Below are positions 1 to 9,145 of a stretch of DNA of 21,063 nucleotides, piece after piece. The first letter of the stretch is position 1; every line of letters starts with the position of its first letter. The stretch is from Ophiothrix spiculata (taxonomy: Eukaryota > Echinodermata > Ophiuroidea > Amphilepidida > Ophiotrichidae). The stretch lies in NCBI GenBank assembly GCA_000969725.1, contig JXSR01S002665.1; one strand, 5' to 3'. The position numbers and the translations under genes were made by a program. The notes under the pieces are model-generated. The model searched no databases and was not told the origin of the DNA. It was given only the letters and a program-made list of their open reading frames with translations.

Positions 1-14
1 CCCCCCCCCCCCCC
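1..14. repeat. Poly-C tract at window edge
   Basis: Fourteen C residues run from the first base, followed by a GGCACTCA motif. The same run-plus-motif arrangement (in G orientation) occurs at 18087-18110 and loosely at 17527, so this may be the end of a dispersed element cut by the window edge. The tract length is likely polymorphic or error-prone. Confidence 0.6.
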
Positions 15-64
15 GGCACTCACCCCAACCCCATCCCAGTGGTTAAGACACTGATATACAACAT

Positions 65-335
65 CTACATTACACGTTACTTGCCTTAAACTTTTGTACC
101 ATTGATTTTGACATTTCACCGGTAATAAATCATCCAATATTTAGTCAACAACCCACTAAGTTACCATTTTTCATGCCTTGAAGGTTAGGAATATGCCTTG
201 AGGGTATAATTGTGTTCTTCACAACCCTCAGGTAGACCACATAGTAGTGGGTGGGCTAAATATTGGATGATTTATTACCAGTGAAATGTCAAAATCAGTG
301 GTACAAAAGTTTAAGGCAAGTAACGTGTAATGTAG
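65..335. repeat. Fold-back element with 80-bp arms
   Basis: Arms 65-144 and 256-335 are reverse complements over 80 bp with two mismatches, separated by a 111-bp spacer. Weaker pairing continues inward through an ACCCACTA / TAGTGGGT segment. A transcript in either direction would form a long hairpin. No coding capacity and no clear target-site duplication are seen. It is most likely a non-autonomous DNA element of unassigned family; a local inverted duplication is the alternative. Confidence 0.85.
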
Positions 336-1450
336 AAGACGTATGCATATCATACAAATTTGTATTTTTCAAGTACACCAAATATGCAATTTATGAATTC
401 ATTTTCACATTTCATTTTGCTTTTGATGAAAATATGGATGATTTTGGTAGTAATTTTGAGATTTCAAGGTCAAGGGTTATATTTTTACTGTTCAAAGTTG
501 CTTCATTAGATCTGTCATGCAAAAAAACATATAATTAGACACCAAGATCTTTGAAATCGAACAATGTGATCAATTTATGTGAATTTCATGTCATCCAAAA
601 GGTCGTTGACCTTTATATATTTTGCCTCATAGCACTCATTTGAGGTTGAATGTATAACAAACTATATATTTTTAGATTCCTTATGACCAGACAAGTAATT
701 TGATATATTAGTTGATATGATTGGGACAATTTTCAAAATTGACCTCTATTTGACCTTTGGTGCCCCCTCCCCAAAATGCCCGGGGTTTACAAGCGGATAG
801 CCCAAGTCAAAAATGTTCGTTATCTATTAGGGAACCCCAAAACACTTTCAAACCTTTGTTCCCAGGAGTTGGTCACGGGACCTACAGGCTGGTCCTCTAC
901 TATTAATTGATTTAATAGCAATCAGTTGATTGATATACGGACTGTACTTCCAGTCTGAAAATAATTGTTTTTGTGAAAAATAAGTGAAAATCAAAATTTT
1001 GTTAGGAGTGAACTTATAATACCAGGATTTCACCGGGTTTTTTTCAAATAAAGAAGGGGAATGATTAAGTTTCAGCTAAAAGCAGGCAGAATTTTTTTTC
1101 TTCAAAATTTTGAAATATTGAATTAAAAATGTGGTTAGTGGCAACTATCATCCCCAACACCTGAACTTTGACGGTTACCCTACTCCGATATTTTACAGTA
1201 TCCTAAAAAGTTTGTCATCAAAATAAGTGCATGTAAAGGATGTACTTACGGCTACTTAATGTCAAGTGTCTTTTTGTTTTGCACTTTTATGCAGCAGAGA
1301 AAACATGTGGGCATATGTAATTGCCCCTACTTTGGTAGACAAAGATTAGTCTTCAGACAATCTCCATAATGAGCAGGTATTAGCTGAGGTGTATCTAATT
1401 CAAAATGTAAGGCTTTTCAATGGACCATACACAATCTTCTCTGATAGCAA
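336..1450. other. Non-coding stretch, no feature recognised
   Basis: This stretch lies upstream of the visible fumarase exon, either in its last intron or between earlier exons outside the window. Open frames here are short, with biased AT-rich translations and no recognisable protein motif. I see no fumarase-like peptide, RNA gene or strong repeat. Confidence 0.5.
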
Positions 1451-1813
1451 TTGCTTTCAACATTAGAAGAGGTTTAAAACTTTGCAACAATACTTTTTTT
1501 TTAATCAGAATAATTTCGGTGATACCCCAGCGGTCTAGTTCTGAGTACCGACTGATCCACTTTTGAGATTTGCCGTTGGTGGCGTCCTAGATCTTGAAGG
1601 TGTTTCCAGAAGTGAATTATAAAAATTAGAAAGTTCACGCCCCCCGTCTCTGTTAAACATTAGATCTAGATATGTCAGAACTAGACCGCTGATGACGGTG
1701 ATGGGTATCACCGAAATTATTCGGATCAAAAAGTAAGTGTTGTTGCAAAGTTTTAAACCTCTTCTAATGAATTCTACCAACACGTATAAGAACATTAATT
1801 TTGCTTTCAACAT
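1451..1813. mobile_element. MITE-like inverted-repeat insertion flanked by 13-bp direct repeats
   Basis: Arms 1461-1544 and 1675-1769 pair as inverted repeats. The outer part (CATTAGAAGAGGTTTAAAAC and its complement) is nearly perfect, and GGTGATACCC at 1518 pairs with GGGTATCACC at 1703. The block is bracketed by a perfect 13-bp direct repeat, TTGCTTTCAACAT, at 1451-1463 and 1801-1813, exactly 350 bp apart. This suggests an insertion with duplication of its target, although the inverted repeats do not abut the right-hand direct repeat. The second copy lies only 14 bp before the splice acceptor AG of the fumarase last exon (1827-1828), so the insertion sits at the edge of the splice signal region. 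Confidence 0.75.
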
Positions 1814-1828
1814 CCTTTGTTAATACAG

Positions 1829-2047
1829 GTAACTCAAGCATGTAAGAAGCATCGCGGTTTCTATCTTGGTTCCATCGGTGGTCCGGCAGCCATATTGGCC
1901 CAAAATTGTATCAAGAAAGTGGAGGTATTGGAATACCCAGAACTCGGAATGGAAGCTGTCTGGAAAGTAGAGGTGGAAAATTTCCCAGCATTCATAGTGG
2001 TTGATGACAAAGGTAATGACTTTTTCAAGAAATGGCAAGTGGAATGA
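1829..2047 (+). CDS. Class I fumarate hydratase, C-terminal exon (partial gene)
   Basis: This is the last coding exon of a class I fumarase, the oxygen-sensitive [4Fe-4S] enzyme that interconverts fumarate and malate (E. coli FumA/FumB type), not the class II FumC type typical of mitochondria. The 72 encoded residues contain the strongly conserved C-terminal signature: [16 protein letters not shown], then [19 protein letters not shown] and [15 protein letters not shown]. The exon starts in phase 0 after TTAATACAG (AG at 1827-1828); residues translated upstream of this have no family resemblance. It ends at TGA 2045-2047, close to the C-terminus of bacterial homologues. The three cluster cysteines lie in the N-terminal domain, outside the window, so activity cannot be judged. 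The intron upstream argues for a resident eukaryotic gene rather than bacterial contamination. Family assignment is very secure; the compartment is unknown. Confidence 0.95.
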   Translation, partial: VTQACKKHRGFYLGSIGGPAAILAQNCIKKVEVLEYPELGMEAVWKVEVENFPAFIVVDDKGNDFFKKWQVE

Positions 2048-2530
2048 CCTTGGAATATCATTGCAGATTTTTTGACTTGGAAAAGATTTATGCAGGGGTC
2101 TGTTTGAATCTGGAACAACCCCTCCTCAAGGCTCAATGCAATATAGACGTCGATGTAATTTGGAATTAATCAATCCTAATTAATCAGTTTTAGTCTCTGG
2201 TACAATATGAAACTACCACTTTACAATGCTGCAGAATACAAGGGATATGCTATGGATCTCCTAACAGAGTCTGATTGCTTGTTGCATAAAGAGTATAGTG
2301 TAGCTGACTTTCTTGCAACTAAAACAAATCCACTGTAAGCCAGCTTGAGAGTTTCTTCTCACATTTTGTGTCTAACTGTGGAAAGTGGCTATTCAGAATT
2401 GCTGTATGTAAGTATAACACCAGAGCCATTCTTTAGGGTGATCACAAAACTTCACATTTGATATTTTGAACTTGAACAGTATTTTTCAATGGTTGCACAA
2501 TGTAAAGTACAATAAAATGATCCTATCTGA
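2048..2530 (+). other. Probable 3' UTR of the fumarase gene
   Basis: The sequence from the fumarase stop to the first good polyadenylation signal has no open reading frame of interest. It contains no TIR pair that I could find, and the repeated elements begin only beyond it (2750). The cleavage site is inferred as 10-30 bases after the signal at 2511. Confidence 0.5.
2511..2516 (+). promoter_or_regulatory. Polyadenylation signal AATAAA (fumarase)
   Basis: This is the first canonical AATAAA after the fumarase stop codon, 464 nt downstream, in the context AGTACAATAAAATGA. Assignment to this gene rests on position and orientation alone. Confidence 0.5.
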
Positions 2531-2749
2531 ACCAATATATTCTTTATACCAAAATTTTTCAAGGAAATACAGCCGGTAATAGATGGATTTCCACACGCTC
2601 GAGCGAAAACATATGAATAGCTATCACTTCCGTGCAATATACTTGCCAACTTCTTTGAGCTCTTGGGTTAAATCAAAAGCAGAATTCAAATCTGTTGCCT
2701 TATGTTGGATGTCAAGGTATGCTTATCGTATGAGAATGATTGCTAAAAC

Positions 2750-2972
2750 TATACTTTGATCAACACTAAATAGGCGGGAATTATGAGGCTTTTCTTCATC
2801 CGCAAGTAAACATAATCCTAGTTACACATGTGCCGTAGGTACTGATGCGCGAGTCAGATGTGCAATGCGCGCTGCGTCTCCTGCAGTTGTGATGTTTCCT
2901 GCTACTCGCATGTTTATCTGTATCAATTCACGATGTGAAGAGGCCCGCCTATTTGGTGTTGATCAAAGTATA
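2750..2972. mobile_element. 223-bp MITE with 29-bp TIRs
   Basis: The termini 2750-2778 and 2944-2972 are reverse complements over 29 bp with one mismatch, beginning TATACTTTGATCAACAC. The internal region is GC-richer (GATGCGCGAGTCAG, AATGCGCGCTGCG) and non-coding. The ends carry TA, which fits a TA target duplication of a Tc1/mariner-type non-autonomous element, but superfamily assignment is tentative. Confidence 0.85.
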
Positions 2973-3834
2973 TAAACATGCAACTTTTGTGACATATTGT
3001 AAAAGAATGACCCAGTAGCATCATGATCTAGTTTATAGTTTATTTGCATGTTGTCCGAAATGGGTGAGTTTTTTTTATAGATAGGTGGGGAGGTAGGGGG
3101 CCTGGTCCTCAATAGTGATGACCAGTATTTTATATTGATGCTGTGAGTACACTCTCAATTTTACAGCTGGTCACAGACAAGAACCATGTCAGCTACATCA
3201 GTGCCTCAACGCAGTACATAATTTAGTAGTATGATTAAAAAATGGACAGCCCTTTGTTAGTTTTGTCTTTAATGTATGTGCATATTTAGGCCTGTCTTGT
3301 TTGCTTGATAAACAGGAAAAGGATGCAAGATTGTTTACACTGGCAATAAAGAAATGGCAGTAGTTTTTAGAATTGTAAATTCTGTATACATGTTAAAGTT
3401 TCAGACGAGGGGCAACATCTCAAATTATAACCGATTTGATAGTAATACGGTAATGTCAAAATGCATGATGAATGAATGTCAAAATGCTCAGAATTATAGT
3501 CATCTGAAACAAACCTTTTCATTCTGGGCGGGACCGAATCGCGAAAAACAAATCGATCATCAAGTTACGCAGCAACAGAACTGTCAAATTACGCGAGCTC
3601 ACGAGTATTGTGTGAGTTGTATTTGAACTTTAACCTCGGCACGCAAGACTCGTAAAAGTGATAAGGTTTTTTTCATGCGACTATAAGGTCGCAGTTTACA
3701 CTGATCGGTAAAAAATTAAGCAAGATAAAATTTTACGCACTTTTTAGTTTTTCTCACCACTTTCAGTTTTTTTGCTTGAATTAAGTCAGTGACAAGATTG
3801 ATAGTCCAGTAATGTGCTTTTTCATCCCACCCCA
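2973..3834. other. Non-coding intergenic stretch
   Basis: One open frame of about 90 codons (3354-3626, +) has no recognisable motif, no splice context and ordinary AT-rich composition. I do not call it a gene. No TIR pair was found here. Confidence 0.4.
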
Positions 3835-3966
3835 GGGGGGCCATTACCATTGCAAGGTGGACCCAATGCTCATGCATGGCCTTTCAAAATGGACCCTAAA
3901 CAAGTAATTATTTAAGGAAGCCTTCATTAGTGTTTACCATAAGATAATCTTGTCTTCTTGGTTATA

Positions 3967-4657
3967 CAGTGGAACCTCGTTAACACAAAATCTCTTAAAA
4001 CAAAAACCTTGATAACACAAAATGTTTGTTGGGTCCCAAGCAGAGGAGGTTTTCACAATATCCCATGATGCAATGCAACATTGTACAATCAGGGTTGTCA
4101 CTACGCCGGGCGGGCGGGACCACATGGTTCTCTTCATTTCCACCCGGCCCTGAGGCTGATTTTGAGTCGAAAGACTCAAAGTTACAAAATCAATGAAGAA
4201 TCAATAGAAAAATTAACAATTATTATCAAAATTTCTATTTTCTTACTATTTCACATGAATTTTACCCGGCACTAAAAATACCTGGTGACAACCCTGTGTA
4301 CAATATACCTGCAAATCCAATTCAACTCCTATACTTCTGTACAGGTTTCTGACGGTTTTGAGGGGTCAGCAATGTGGGTAAACACTGGGCTATTGTGAAA
4401 AGAAACACATCCCTGGAAAGATATGAATGAGTACTATTCAATGGAATTCTCAAATTCCTAAGAGCCCCTTGTCCAGAAAACCATTATTGCCTATTATATC
4501 TAAGTGTATCAGAATAATGCATTGTGGGATATTCTGAAAACCTCCTCTGGGTCCCAAGTATTGATTTCCTATGTGAAATCAGTTGGATAACACAAAATCC
4601 TGATTACACAAACTAAACTCTTTGGCCCCAGTGATTTTGTGTTAACGAGGTTCCACT
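3967..4657. mobile_element. Pogo/Tigger-like non-autonomous DNA transposon
   Basis: The left end CAGTGGAACCTCGTTAACAC is preceded by TA (3965-3966), and the right end carries its complement (4634-4656). Long subterminal pairing continues for about 120 bp, including GGGTCCCAAG, AGAGGAGGTTTT and AATATCCCA near 4030-4070, against 4510-4560. CAGTGGAACCTCG-type termini with a TA target are known from pogo/Tigger-like elements of the Tc1/mariner superfamily. The core has no transposase and is occupied by a second, hAT-like insertion. The element sits inside copy A of the GGGGGG-ended family. Confidence 0.8.
4090..4296. mobile_element. 207-bp hAT-like MITE with perfect 8-bp target duplication
   Basis: The ends are CAGGGTTGTCAC (4090-4101) and its exact complement GTGACAACCCTG (4285-4296). 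The flanks are identical 8-mers TGTACAAT at 4082-4089 and 4297-4304. TIRs starting CAGGG with an 8-bp duplication are the hAT signature. No transposase is encoded. It is nested within the pogo-like element, so it is the youngest layer of this locus. Confidence 0.9.
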
Positions 4658-4686
4658 AGTGGAACCTCGTTAACACAAAATCACTG
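4629..4686. repeat. 58-bp perfect palindrome at pogo-like element terminus
   Basis: Every base from 4629 to 4686 pairs with its mirror partner around the central CTAG (between 4657 and 4658). Each half is the pogo-like end, from the outer CAGTGATTTTGTGTTAACGA to the centre TTCCA-CTAG-TGGAA. After 4686 the sequence returns to the outer GGGGGG-ended element (compare 8640-8700). The extra half is therefore a duplicated, inverted terminus left at the insertion edge. Confidence 0.95.
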
Positions 4687-4978
4687 TGTATTGACCTTTT
4701 AACAATACATTGCTCATAACGTCAATAACAGAGTTAAATGGAACGTTACTGAATAGTTATCAGCCAATTTTAATGAAAGATTTTTATTTTCATACCCTGA
4801 ACAAGTACCAAGCTTTTGTAAACTATAATACCCTTATTTCCCAAACTTATATGAAAAGCAATTTTGATACCCTTTCCAGTGTACTCGAGTACATCGTCTG
4901 TTTTACTACAGGTTTTTACTTGTTTTTGTGTATGCACATGGTGTCCACCTTGTAATGACAGTGCCCCCCCCCCCCCCC

Positions 4979-5412
4979 TTCCAGCTTCCCACCACCACTT
5001 ATGTCTGGTTTTGAAATTTAATGAAAATAAGAGACAACAATATGTATATTCAAACGCTTGTAATATTTGATCAGAATATAAATTTATTTGTATAAAACAA
5101 CTGTTTATTTGTACAGAGCTACAAAATGTACATAAATAAGAATATATAGTTTATATTTTAAACAGTGGTTCCTTACAGATTGTCGTTGCTATCCGTACTT
5201 GAGCCAATTTATACAAATGAAACCATTAATTAAAGGTGCAGTTTCAATATTTATGTCTATTTGTTTTTATCAGATACCAACTAGATTCTATTATGAGTGT
5301 TAAAAAATTAAGACATCAACCCAAGGGAAAGCACTTGAACCTGAGGGGCTACTCAGATTTAAACTTGTAACGATCCGTGTTAATGAAAACAAGGATTTAG
5401 TTGTTCTAATTA
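4979..5412. other. Non-coding stretch, no feature recognised
   Basis: AT-rich intergenic DNA between two transposon families. No conserved open frame, RNA gene or paired repeat was recognised. Confidence 0.4.
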
Positions 5413-5633
5413 TACTGTAAATGCCAATATTTTCGCGCTCAGTAATTTTCGCGCACGGCCAATTTTGAACCATTTCGCGCATTTTTAATTTCGCGCACGT
5501 GAACATTGGGATAGTATGGAATTTCCTTTGCATTGCAACAAATACACATGAATTTTCGCAGTGCATTTATTTTCGCGCTTTTTTCATTTAGCGCAAAAAT
5601 AAATGTAGCGCGAAAAATACCAGTTATACAGTA
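5413..5633. mobile_element. MITE with repeated TTTCGCGC motifs
   Basis: The termini TACTGTAAATGCC and (complement) TACTGTATAACTGG converge on a shared TATTTTTCGCGC-type subterminal block, giving imperfect TIRs of about 26 bp. The interior carries TTTCGCGC at 5431, 5447, 5473, 5489 and 5571 on + and at 5608-5615 on -. TACTGTA ends are shared with the element at 7277. No coding capacity. The TA-bounded ends suggest a Tc1/mariner-type MITE. Confidence 0.8.
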
Positions 5634-6507
5634 CCATAGGCAAGGATTGCTTGTGAAAATACATGCCCTAAAGTCTTAAAATTGTCTAGTTTTATTTAGA
5701 ACAACTACTCATTTTATGCCTGCATTTGTAATTGTATTTCAACAATTATTGGTCAAAAACTTGCATGTTTTTGCATCCTTGTCCTTGTTTATGGTATTTT
5801 TATGTCACTGTCTTATTATGATGTATTTTATATAAGTCTGTGATAAGGGTACTTTTTTAACCCAAAAATCCTTGTTTATGGTATCTGTGACAAGTATCAG
5901 GAATCTTAGCTTAAGGTGTCTGGTCCACGCATACCAGTACGCGCTAGTTTCCGAGTTGGTAAATGCCTCAATGCGCATATACTCTGAGTAGTGTTTTGAA
6001 GCTAAAAAATGCCATATTTTGATATTTTTCTGGAAAATTAGTTCGGTGACCCCCAATTTTTATTGTTTTATTTGAAATAACATACTTGTGAATGTGCGCA
6101 ACATTTGTGAAAAAATTGACAAAAATTTTCAGGCAGATTTTTTGAATCAAGTTTTGCCACATTTCCCATAGACCCTGTACTATTTTTTCCCAAAAAACCT
6201 CCAAAACTGCTGTTTTCAAACCGACTCTCATGCAAAAATGAGTCCGGTGACCCTCAATTTTTATTTTAAAAATCGGTTCTACATCGATAAAATATCATTC
6301 GTGCCGATTTTTACTATAAATTTTCGGGTATTTTTAGATAGTCAATTCATGCGCATTATTACAAGTTCCACAGATGAGTGACATCCCCGGACACTTGTCT
6401 TCATATGCAGATACGAATTTTGAAATGTTGTTCAATTGTACTTTTTATAAACCAATAGGCATGATTTGAGCCAGTCATTTTTTTTTATATTGCCTGTTCA
6501 AGCCAAA
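5634..6507. other. Non-coding stretch with a short internal direct repeat
   Basis: A segment around 6034-6070 (TCGGTGACCCCCAATTTTTA) recurs in diverged form around 6234-6270 (CCGGTGACCCTCAATTTTTA) in the same orientation, 200 bp apart. Short open frames here share that repeat and show no protein motif. Nothing else is recognised. Confidence 0.45.
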
Positions 6508-6632
6508 ATGGTATATAAAACAATTATTGACCGCTTGTGCATTCTTGCAACAGTAAAAACGGTTTCCCCTCTCGGGCAAAAGTTTTACTATAATAACCCT
6601 CATAAGCAGTCAATATTTGTATAATATACCAT
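6508..6632. repeat. Short fold-back element, about 32-bp arms
   Basis: Arms 6508-6539 (ATGGTATAT...ATTGACCGCTTGTG) and 6601-6632 (complement ATGGTATAT...ATTGACTGCTTATG) pair with a handful of mismatches around a 61-bp loop. It is probably a small MITE; no target duplication is evident. Confidence 0.65.
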
Positions 6633-7122
6633 GGTTAAAACTGAGGTAAATTAGTAAGCTGTTTCATTCAGCATGATTGTGGCCTCTTGCTTTATTTATA
6701 CATTGTATATATTTGAAAATTGAAATAAACTGAAATTGGTAATGTGTAATTTCAAAAAAATTAAGTATATACTGTATTTTTCTTCTTTCAACGACCAATA
6801 AATACAGTTAACATTTTTGGTCCTGTGATGTGGAGTTATCCAAATAACAAAATGTTTAGATCTATATAAATAACAAAATACATCCCTTGGTTTAAATGGT
6901 ACTTAAACAAGGGTCCAAATGTATCTTTACCAACAAGCTGTTAAACGCACCTTTTGCTAGAATGGTATGTTTTTCACATTCTGTTTCAAGAGTTTCATAT
7001 TTAGCTTCAGTATAAAACTACATTTTAAGGAAATCGTGAGTGGATAAACACTAGTAATATTTGTGGCAAGCTTTTGTAATCTTGCAAAAAGCTTAACAAA
7101 AGGTTAATTGTGGCTGTCAAGC

Positions 7123-7640
7123 CCGTATGAGCCGTTAGTGCCGAAACTTCATTTTGCCCTACAGGTGAAAATACATATCAAGGTGGTAATTTGCCGAAAT
7201 TGATTTTTTGACAGATTCACAATCCTTGTGCTTACTGCAAAATACCAGCAAAGTTTCATTTCAAGAAAATGATAGGTACTGTAAAACAAGAAATATTTGC
7301 TAGCAATTTAATTTAGCTAATACCCCCAAATCGCAAAATTAATAATGTACAACGATTTCAATGTCACGCTGATGCAATTAGTGAAATTAAAATGCTGCCA
7401 AAAAACCCAGATTCTGAAATTTGCAAAATTTTCTTTCCGCAAATATTTCTTGTTTTACAGTAATGTGAAATAAATCTGCATATTTTTAAGACAATCAACA
7501 GAAAATATTATGGCTTACTGATCTTTGAATGTGTTTATCTCAGTTATACGTTTTACTCCATGAAAACCTTTGACTGACCACTTCTGGAATTTGTATGAAG
7601 TTCATTAAGTTGTCATTATTAACCTTGGTCTTTGTCTAAA
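7123..7640 (+). repeat. Dispersed repeat family R1, copy 1 (split by an insertion)
   Basis: The left part (about 7123-7270) matches about 18420-18550: CTTCATTTTG, CTACAGGTGAAA, ACATATCAAGGT and GTTTCATTTCAAGAAAATG are shared. The right part (about 7477-7640) matches about 18576-18735: GCATATTTT, GACAATCA, CAGAAAAT, GGCTTACTG and AGTTGTCATT. Both copies run in the same direction. Copy 1 is interrupted by the MITE at 7277-7462, which is absent from copy 2. The repeat is non-coding and its class is not recognised. Confidence 0.8.
7277..7462. mobile_element. 186-bp MITE with perfect 24-bp TIRs
   Basis: TACTGTAAAACAAGAAATAT followed by TTGC (7277-7300) is repeated exactly as reverse complement at 7439-7462. 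The element has TA at both outer ends and lies inside repeat R1, whose other copy (18420-18735) lacks it, so it is a genuine insertion. Perfect TIRs suggest recent activity relative to its diverged host repeat. No coding sequence. Confidence 0.93.
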
Positions 7641-8162
7641 TAACTAAAAAAATCACTTTTTTCCATTCCTCAAAAATAAAAATGACGCAACATCTGAATG
7701 GGTGTTGTAACTAAGAAATCCCATTCAGAAGTCATTGTTTTAATTTGTTATAGGAGCCCAAATATCCAAAAATGTGTTTTTTGTGATTTTCTCAAAAAAT
7801 GTGATTTGTGGTAAAAAATCAACATCCTCATCATGTTCCTTGTGAAAATTCCTTTCTGGAAATGTATACTTTTATTAACTTTAAGCACTTTTAAAAAAGT
7901 TATGGTACAAAATTAACTTGCAAAAAAGTAAAATTGAGTAACGTGTTGTGCCCCCTTGAGATCATAATCAAATATCTAAAAATAATCCTAGGTTGTAGTT
8001 ATTACTCTTTCCAGATAAATGTTTGTACAATTTTCTATCAAAAACTAATTGAAATACTATATGTGTACATCGATCATTTTACTTTTATGAAGATCTCATT
8101 TTAAGATTACATAGAAACTTCAACTGAAAGGTAAATCACCTGAGGCAAAAACGCTATAAATA
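7641..8162. other. Non-coding stretch with one short hairpin
   Basis: AT-rich intergenic DNA. CTGAATGGG near 7693 pairs with CCCATTCAG near 7720, a nine-base stem with no further support. Nothing else is recognised. Confidence 0.4.
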
Positions 8163-8382
8163 TTAAGGTGGCTTAGCACAGATAGAATTCTGGAGTAACA
8201 CGCATGGTCTTGTGCGTGAATATTAAAATGAAGCACGTGTAAGGTCCCGTTTTATTAAAGCGCAAGATACAGTACGCCAGAAAGTACGCTAAAAGCCTGG
8301 GATAAATAGTTTGAAATTGTGTCCGACATCATTGATATCAGCTCACTTGTGTCCGACACCGTTCTGTGCTATGCCACCTTAA
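8163..8382. mobile_element. TTAA-bounded MITE, 20-bp TIRs
   Basis: The ends TTAAGGTGGCTTAGCACAGA (8163-8182) and complement TTAAGGTGGCATAGCACAGA (8363-8382) differ at one position. TTAA at both boundaries is the target duplication of piggyBac-type elements. The interior contains a GTGTCCGACA motif twice (near 8320 and 8349) and no coding frame. Superfamily assignment is inferred from the TTAA only. Confidence 0.85.
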
Positions 8383-8470
8383 ATCAAGATTATACAATCA
8401 GTTGATCTTGATCCATGCTATAAATTGAAACCCAATGCTAATTTCCATAGATGGTATCATAAATTTGCCC

Positions 8471-8807
8471 GGAGGGGCCATTGTCATAGCAAGGTGAACA
8501 CCATGCTCATACATGGCCTTTCAAAATGGACCCTTAAAAAGTTAATTATACTTCAATCATATAATACCCTAAACAAGTAATTTGTCGTGCTGTCCCCCAA
8601 CCTAGACCTGTTCAAATCAAGTCTGAAAATATACCATCATTGCCCTTTTAAAAACACACTTGCTCATAACATCAATAACAACAGAGTTCAATGAAACATT
8701 ATCAGCTAATTGTTCTTTTTGATTAAAAATGGCTAGCTCATTGTTCTTTTTGATTAAAAATGGAAATATTTTATTTTCATACCACCTTGTAATGACAGTG
8801 ACCCCCC
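8471..8807. mobile_element. GGGGGG-ended TIR element, copy B (uninterrupted)
   Basis: This matches copy A (3835-4978) at both ends and in the interior but lacks the pogo-like and hAT-like insertions. Its left end is GGAGGGGCCATTGTCATAGC and its right end ACCACCTTGTAATGACAGTG then ACCCCCC. It contains a private tandem duplication: a 31-bp unit with TTGTTCTTTTTGATTAAAAA at about 8702-8732 is repeated at 8733-8763. It is non-coding and serves as the empty-site comparison for copy A. Confidence 0.85.
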
Positions 8808-8810
8808 TGG

Positions 8811-9145
8811 TTTAGTGTAGTTTCTTAAGTTGACCCAAAACCCTGATTTAAGGATATATTTAACTATTTATAAGCATGCTATCCAGCTCTTAATCAAGTG
8901 TTCACCCCAGCCCCTGGGAAGATTAAAAGAAATATAAGCTTAATTAACTTCTGTAAATAATACTTCAAGGATTTGTCATGCATGTCCAATAATGTATATT
9001 ATATTACATCATTTGATTTTTTTACACACAATGACACAAGTATTGTCAACCTGTTTGACATTTTTGGAAATCACCAATTCTCCCTAGTAGTCTCGCTATA
9101 CTTTCATACTTTGTAACTGATAAACAGATCAAGATCACTATCATA
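8811..9145. other. Non-coding stretch, no feature recognised
   Basis: Intergenic DNA between two transposon copies. No open frame, paired repeat or RNA gene could be supported. Confidence 0.4.

Larger units (their letters stand above)
3835..4978. mobile_element. GGGGGG-ended TIR element, copy A, interrupted by a nested insertion
   Basis: The left end (from 3835, GGGGGGCCATTACCATTGCA) and the right end (4940-4978, complement of GGGGGGCACTGTCATTACAA then GGTGGACACC) form imperfect TIRs of about 28 bp. Copy B at 8471-8807 has matching ends and matching interior: ATGCTCATGCATGGCCTTTC on the left, and GCTCATAAC then TTTTATTTTCATACC on the right. In copy A the interior is split between roughly 3965 and 4688 by a pogo-like element. 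Apart from divergence and this insertion the two copies are colinear. No coding sequence is present. The right end is a run of 15 C residues (4964-4978). Confidence 0.85.

Noticed and set aside
3354-3626. 90-codon open frame on +
   Set aside because: No motif, no splice or Kozak-like context, AT-biased composition; lies in repeat-rich intergenic DNA.
5911-5935. CTTAAGGTGTCTGGTCCACG as a third TTAA-type terminus
   Set aside because: No matching inverted partner could be found downstream.
5413-8382. Repeated short motifs considered as a CRISPR array
   Set aside because: Repeats are irregularly spaced, palindromic at element ends and explained by transposon TIRs; the genome is eukaryotic.
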